Shown: positions 23,072 through 26,149 of the stretch, in pieces
How positions within the stretch are numbered: the stretch's first letter is position 1
Layout of the letters: every line of letters starts with the position of its first letter
Origin: an uncultured Caryophanales bacterium
GTDB lineage: Bacteria; Bacillota_I; Bacilli_A; RFN20; CAG-826
NCBI GenBank assembly: GCA_937902735.1
Contig: CALELS010000003.1
Span: 1-26,149 of the forward strand
Direction of reading: 5' to 3'
DNA length: 26,149 nucleotides
Position numbers and translations under genes: made by a program
The notes under the pieces: generated by a model
Told to the model about the DNA's origin: nothing
What the model saw: the letters and a program-made list of their open reading frames with translations, nothing else
Database searches by the model: none

Positions 23072-24562
23072 ATGGAAGAAAAACTTACTGATCAAGAATT
23101 GGCAAGACGTGCCAAATTAGAAAGATACAAAGAAGCTGGTATCGACCCATATGGTCAAAAATTTGAAAGAAGCGATACTGCTAAATCAGTTCACGAAAAA
23201 TGTGATGATTTAACTGACGAAGAACTCGAACAAAAACAAATTTATGTCTCTTTAGCAGGACGTATTATGTTCTTAAGAAAAATGGGCAAAGCCTCATTTA
23301 TGAACATTAAAGATGTTACTGGTTCTATGCAAGTTTATGTTGGAATCGATGTTGTTGGTGAAGAAACATATAATGTTTTCAAACTTGCTGATGTTGGCGA
23401 TATTGTCGGTGTTTACGGCCGTGTTATGAGAACAAGAACAGGAGAAATGACTATTCGCTGTGAAAAATATACATTCTTAACTAAATCACTTCGTCCATTA
23501 CCAGAAAAATTCCATGGTTTAACTGATGTTGAAGAAAGATATCGTCATCGTTATGTCGATTTATTCATGAATGATGATGCGAGATATGTTGCTCTTGCTA
23601 GACCAAAAGTTATTAGAGCAGTTCAAAACTATTGTGACTCACTCGGTTTTGTCGAAGTTGAAACAAGCGTACTTTCACCAATCTTAGGTGGTGCAAGTGC
23701 TAGACCATTTGTTACCCATCACAATACCCTCGATAAAGACTTTTATTTGAGAATTGCTACTGAGATTTCTTTGAAGAAACTTCTTGTTGGCGGACTTGAA
23801 AGAGTTTATGAAATTGGTCGTTTATTCCGTAATGAAGGAATGGACACAAAACATAATCCAGAATTCACTACAATTGAGTTATATCAAGCATATGGTGATT
23901 TACAAGATATGCGAGTTCTTGCGGAAAATTTGTTTAGAGAAGTCGCTTTAAAAGTAAGAGGAACAACAGTAATTCCTTATGGTGACAAAACTCTTGATTT
24001 AGGCAAACCTTTTGCTTGGAAGAGCATGGTTGAAGTTGTTAAGGAAGCAACTGGTGTTGATTTCACTAAAGAAATGACATTTGAAGAAGCGAAAACTCTT
24101 GCTAAACAACATGGTGTTGAACTTGAAAATCATATGAATACAGTTGGTCACATTATTAATGCTTTCTTTGATCAAAAATGCGATCCATTTTTACAAGAAC
24201 CAACATTCGTTCATTCTTATCCAATTGAAGTTTCACCACTCACCAAGAAAGAAAAAGATAATCCACTTTTCACCGAAAGATTTGAATTATTCATTGGTGG
24301 TGTTGAATATGGAAATGCCTATAGTGAGCTTAACGATCCAATTGATCAAAAAGAAAGATTTGAAAAACAACTTGAAGCCAAAAAACTTGGTGATGAAGAG
24401 GCCAGTGAAATGGATGAAGACTTCCTTGAAGCTCTTGAATATGGTATGCCTCCAACCGGTGGCATCGGGATTGGAATTGATAGATTGGTCATGTTGATGA
24501 CAAATCAATCATCGATTCGTGAAGTTATTCTCTTCCCATGTATGAAGGATATTAAAAAATAA
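23072..24562 (+). CDS. lysS: lysyl-tRNA synthetase, class II
   Basis: LysS charges tRNA-Lys. From the ATG at 23072 it is 496 residues: an N-terminal OB-fold anticodon-binding domain (about 50-150, with VSLAGRIMFLRKMGKASF) and a class II catalytic core with motif 2 RLFRNEGMDTKHNPEFT and motif 3 GIGIGIDRLVML near the C-terminus. I chose 23072 because GAGG at 23060-23063 is 8 bases before it; the ATG at 23066 is only 2 bases from GAGG, and the ATG at 23033 lies inside the terminator. No T-box or lysine riboswitch is present in the short leader. Confidence 0.96.
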   Translation: MEEKLTDQELARRAKLERYKEAGIDPYGQKFERSDTAKSVHEKCDDLTDEELEQKQIYVSLAGRIMFLRKMGKASFMNIKDVTGSMQVYVGIDVVGEETYNVFKLADVGDIVGVYGRVMRTRTGEMTIRCEKYTFLTKSLRPLPEKFHGLTDVEERYRHRYVDLFMNDDARYVALARPKVIRAVQNYCDSLGFVEVETSVLSPILGGASARPFVTHHNTLDKDFYLRIATEISLKKLLVGGLERVYEIGRLFRNEGMDTKHNPEFTTIELYQAYGDLQDMRVLAENLFREVALKVRGTTVIPYGDKTLDLGKPFAWKSMVEVVKEATGVDFTKEMTFEEAKTLAKQHGVELENHMNTVGHIINAFFDQKCDPFLQEPTFVHSYPIEVSPLTKKEKDNPLFTERFELFIGGVEYGNAYSELNDPIDQKERFEKQLEAKKLGDEEASEMDEDFLEALEYGMPPTGGIGIGIDRLVMLMTNQSSIREVILFPCMKDIKK

Positions 24563-24568
24563 TTAATT

Positions 24569-24590
24569 GAACCGCTAGGCGGTTCTTTTT
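24569..24590 (+). terminator. terminator after lysS
   Basis: GAACCGC (24569-24575) pairs perfectly with GCGGTTC (24579-24585) over a 3-base loop, followed by five T. Confidence 0.92.
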
Positions 24591-24605
24591 ATAAGGAGAT
24601 TAAAT

Positions 24606-24809
24606 ATGTATCGCGAAACAATCAGAGAATTTAATGGTTCAATTGTTGGACATTTAGAACATGAATCAAATGGTGACATTACTGTTAAAAACTTCTATGG
24701 AAAAATCCTTGGTAGATATGAAAAGAGCCAGGATGTGACGAAAGATTTCTACGGAAAGATACTTTATCGCGGTAATATGGCCGCCGCTTTATTAGTACTT
24801 TTTAGATAA
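24606..24809 (+). CDS. small repeat protein, unknown function
   Basis: This 67-residue protein has a strong ribosome binding site (AAGGAG at 24593-24598) and its own terminator downstream, which argues that it is real despite its size. It contains about three units of 19-20 residues around the core FNGSIVGHL, FYGKILGRYE and FYGKILYRG, each led by an acidic or amide-rich turn. The last ten residues (MAAALLVLFR) are hydrophobic and might associate with a membrane. The unit pattern (aromatic-x-G-x-I-[VL]-G) resembles that of the 89-residue protein at 8622, so the two may be distant members of one family. No function can be assigned. No clear promoter separates it from lysS, so it may rely on read-through. 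Confidence 0.72.
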   Translation: MYRETIREFNGSIVGHLEHESNGDITVKNFYGKILGRYEKSQDVTKDFYGKILYRGNMAAALLVLFR

Positions 24810-24828
24810 GTTAACTATCGATAATAAG

Positions 24829-24850
24829 TGGGCAATATTTGCCCATTTTT
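24829..24850 (+). terminator. terminator after the small repeat protein gene
   Basis: TGGGCAA (24829-24835) pairs with TTGCCCA (24839-24845) over a 3-base loop and is followed by five T. Confidence 0.92.
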
Positions 24851-24873
24851 ATTTATCATCAAGTAAAAATTAA

Positions 24874-24902
24874 TTGTGTTAATTTTCACTAATATATATA
24901 AT
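24874..24902 (+). promoter_or_regulatory. rpsF operon promoter
   Basis: TTGTGT at 24874-24879 and a perfect TATAAT at 24897-24902 are separated by 17 bp. Transcription would start near 24909, leaving a leader of about 65 nt before rpsF. Confidence 0.8.
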
Positions 24903-24908
24903 GTATGC

Positions 24909-24956
24909 GCGTTAAAACGCAATTCTCTCTGCTATATGAGAAATATAGCCAGAAGA
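24909..24956 (+). promoter_or_regulatory. structured 5' leader of rpsF-ssb-rpsR, possible S6:S18 autoregulatory site
   Basis: The leader folds into a small hairpin (GCGT at 24909-24912 with ACGC at 24917-24920) and a 7-bp perfect stem (GCTATAT 24931-24937 with ATATAGC 24943-24949, loop GAGAA). The second stem can extend by TCT/AGA past a single bulged C. In many bacteria the S6:S18 protein complex binds a hairpin in its own rpsF leader and represses translation; the position fits. The specific motif match is an inference I could not test. Confidence 0.5.
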
Positions 24957-24974
24957 CCAAAGGGAGGTATGTTT

Positions 24975-25262
24975 ATGAAAAAGTACGAAATCATGTACAT
25001 CTTGAAAGCAGACTTAGATGAAGCTGCTCGCAAGGCTGAAATCGAAAAACTTCATAATATTCTCGCAGCTGACGGTGGAAAAGTTTCACAAGTCAACGAA
25101 TGGGGACTTAAAGAATTTGCATATCCAATCGAAGATATGTTAAAAGGCTACTATGTCGTCATTAAAGTCGAGACAAATGAAGAAGCTTTAAGCGAATTCA
25201 AACGTTTAACAAAAATCGATCAAAATGTTGTACGTCATCTCATTACAGTCGATAGAGACTAA
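24975..25262 (+). CDS. rpsF: 30S ribosomal protein S6
   Basis: S6 pairs with S18 on the platform of the small ribosomal subunit. From the ATG at 24975 it is 95 residues, beginning MKKYEIMYILKADLDE with the family pattern continuing through EWGLKEFAYPIEDMLKGYY and ending VVRHLITVDRD. GGAGG at 24963-24967 is 7 bases before this ATG; the ATG at 24969 is only one base away from it and the open frame further back covers the promoter and leader. It is first in the rpsF-ssb-rpsR operon. Confidence 0.96.
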   Translation: MKKYEIMYILKADLDEAARKAEIEKLHNILAADGGKVSQVNEWGLKEFAYPIEDMLKGYYVVIKVETNEEALSEFKRLTKIDQNVVRHLITVDRD

Positions 25263-25279
25263 TTTAAGGAGGTATCAAA

Positions 25280-25705
25280 ATGGTTAACCGCATCATTTTA
25301 GTAGGACGTCTAACACGCGATCCAGAATTACGTAGAACAACAAGTGATATCCCAGTTGCTTCTTTCACTCTTGCAGTTGATGATAGAGTCAAAGATGCTA
25401 ATGGCCAAAAACTTACTACATTTATTACTGTTGTTGTATGGAATAACCAAGCAGACAATGTTACAAAATATTGCCGCAAAGGTAGCTTGGTTGCTGTTGA
25501 TGGAAGAATTCGTCAACGTTCATTTGAAAGAAAAGATGGAACCAAAGGTTCGGTCATCGAAGTCTATGCTGACAGCGTTCAATTCTTAGAACCAAAAGGT
25601 GATAAAGTAATTCCAAACGAAGAATTTGTCCCTGATGAAGTTGTTGAAGAAGAAGGCAAAAACTTAGATTCAATTGATGTTACCGATGATGACCTTCCAT
25701 TCTAG
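25280..25705 (+). CDS. ssb: single-stranded DNA-binding protein
   Basis: SSB coats single-stranded DNA in replication, repair and recombination, and recruits partner proteins through its C-terminal tip. The 141-residue protein has an OB fold (about 1-105) starting MVNRIILVGRLTRDPELRRT and with VVWNNQAD, KGSLVAVDGRIRQRSF and EVYADSVQFLE, then a short acidic linker and the tip DDDLPF. AAGGAGG precedes the ATG. The position between rpsF and rpsR is standard in Firmicutes. Confidence 0.97.
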   Translation: MVNRIILVGRLTRDPELRRTTSDIPVASFTLAVDDRVKDANGQKLTTFITVVVWNNQADNVTKYCRKGSLVAVDGRIRQRSFERKDGTKGSVIEVYADSVQFLEPKGDKVIPNEEFVPDEVVEEEGKNLDSIDVTDDDLPF

Positions 25706-25717
25706 AAAGGAAATATT

Positions 25718-25945
25718 ATGGGTTACAAAAAAATTAGACCACACAAGAAGGTTTGTTATTTTACAAAAAACAAAATTGCTTATATTGATTACAAGGATGT
25801 TGAATTATTAAAGAAATTCATCACTCCTACTGGAAAAATTGCTTCACGTCATTCAACTGGCACTTCTGCAAAATATCAAAGAGAACTTGCAAGAGCTATT
25901 AAGAATGCTCGTTACATGGCACTTCTTCCATACGTTCAAGACTAA
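25718..25945 (+). CDS. rpsR: 30S ribosomal protein S18
   Basis: S18 is the partner of S6 on the 30S platform. The 75-residue basic protein contains VCYFTKNKIAYIDYKDVELLKKFI, given here by its blocks CYFTKNK, IDYKDVELLKKF and the rRNA-binding GKIASRHSTGTSAKYQRELA region, and ends RYMALLPYVQD. AAAGGAAA lies before the ATG. It is the last protein gene in the window; the rplI gene that often follows is not seen, and a structured RNA segment lies downstream instead. Confidence 0.97.
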   Translation: MGYKKIRPHKKVCYFTKNKIAYIDYKDVELLKKFITPTGKIASRHSTGTSAKYQRELARAIKNARYMALLPYVQD

Positions 25946-25960
25946 TTTTGTAATTGTAGC

Positions 25961-26092
25961 AGGACAGTCGCGATTTGCCTCAGCTGGCTAAAAATGACTT
26001 TCCTCGCAAGGCAGTTAGTTGGAACATATGGTAAGGCCCTGAATTTAGGCTAAATCAATGTAAATTAAGTCGTCTATAATGGGCGGCTTTTT
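25961..26092 (+). ncRNA. candidate structured RNA (sRNA, 3' UTR element or riboswitch-like leader)
   Basis: No convincing gene lies in the last 200 bases. The + strand folds well. Hairpin 1: AGGACAGTC (25961-25969) pairs with GACTTTCCT (25996-26004), one mismatch, enclosing TTTGCC/GGC-T-AAA (25974-25979 with 25986-25992, bulged T). Hairpin 2: ACAT (26024-26027) with ATGT (26058-26061), TGGT with ATCA, a symmetrical AA/AA internal loop, and GGCC with GGCT over a 9-base loop, extended at the base by AGTT/AATT. A terminator follows at 26067. A weak -10 TGTAAT at 25949-25954 would start transcription near 25961. It matches no riboswitch, tmRNA, SRP, RNase P or 6S signature that I know. Confidence 0.5.
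26067..26092 (+). terminator. terminator at the end of the rpsR downstream region
   Basis: AAGTCGTC (26067-26074) pairs with GGCGGCTT (26082-26089), including two G-T pairs in RNA, over a 7-base loop and runs into five T. It ends the rpsF-ssb-rpsR transcript or the candidate RNA before it. Confidence 0.8.
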
Positions 26093-26119
26093 CTCGCTCT
26101 GTAAAATAAAACGGGGTGT

Positions 26120-26145
26120 AATTGGGGAATTCAAAAATCCTAATT
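26120..26145 (+). repeat. inverted repeat at the window edge
   Basis: AATTGGGG (26120-26127) can pair with TCCTAATT (26138-26145) through six standard and two G-T pairs over a 10-base loop. It may belong to the leader of the next gene beyond the window. Nothing more can be said. Confidence 0.3.
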
Positions 26146-26149
26146 GAAA

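Noticed and set aside
24876..24974. TTG and upstream ATG starts for rpsF
   Set aside because: The long extension covers the promoter and leader; the ATG at 24969 is one base from GGAGG. The ATG at 24975 has proper spacing and the family start.
25990..26010. GAGGAAAGTC on the reverse strand, resembling the conserved start of RNase P RNA
   Set aside because: The rest of an RNase P RNA would have to run antisense into rpsR, and no other conserved RNase P elements are present; it is also explained by a stem on the forward strand.

Overview
The window is one contiguous piece of an AT-rich chromosome from a low-GC Firmicutes/Tenericutes-type bacterium, most likely one of the small-genome Bacilli lineages related to Acholeplasma, Izemoplasma or Erysipelotrichia. 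The reasons are the base composition, the gene order rpmH-rnpA-yidC-jag-mnmE, the presence of RNase M5, strong AGGAGG-type ribosome binding sites, and U-tract terminators. TGA is used as a stop codon (tatD, the TetR gene, pth) and tryptophan is TGG, so the code is the standard bacterial one and not the Mycoplasma/Spiroplasma code. I cannot name the species.

Layout. (1) 1-2915: the rpmH-rnpA-yidC-jag cluster, driven by a near-consensus promoter and closed by a hairpin terminator. This is the block usually found beside dnaA/oriC, but no DnaA boxes are visible here. (2) 2934-8931: a tightly packed forward run mnmE-tatD-rnmV-rsmA-ispE-glmU plus a small tandem-repeat protein, with start/stop overlaps or very short gaps between most genes. 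It covers tRNA modification, rRNA maturation and methylation, isoprenoid precursors and UDP-GlcNAc. It ends at a terminator shared with the convergent ppdK. (3) 8952-14427: reverse-strand genes. These are ppdK alone with its own ribosome binding site, then an overlapping three-gene unit (transcribed as DUF368/PopT-like polyprenyl-phosphate transporter, TetR regulator, ATP-grasp enzyme). (4) 14465-24850: forward genes pth-mfd, tilS, ftsH, dusB, lysS and a second small repeat protein, with several terminators and promoters packed between them. (5) 24874-26149: the rpsF-ssb-rpsR operon with a structured 5' leader, followed by a roughly 130-nt segment that folds into two strong hairpins and a terminator and has no coding explanation.

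Most of the window is core housekeeping. Genes for UDP-GlcNAc (glmU), isoprenoid precursor (ispE) and undecaprenyl-phosphate recycling (DUF368/PopT) suggest that a cell wall or other lipid-carrier-dependent envelope polymer is made. The least ordinary items are the structured RNA after rpsR, a probable CTG start for mfd overlapping the pth stop, two small proteins built of short repeats, a YidC with a lipoprotein-type signal and a large extracytoplasmic domain, the PopT/TetR/ATP-grasp operon, and genes (pth, dusB) that start with no Shine-Dalgarno sequence directly beside promoter or terminator elements. I did not find a CRISPR array, insertion sequence, tRNA or rRNA gene, or an obvious defence system.
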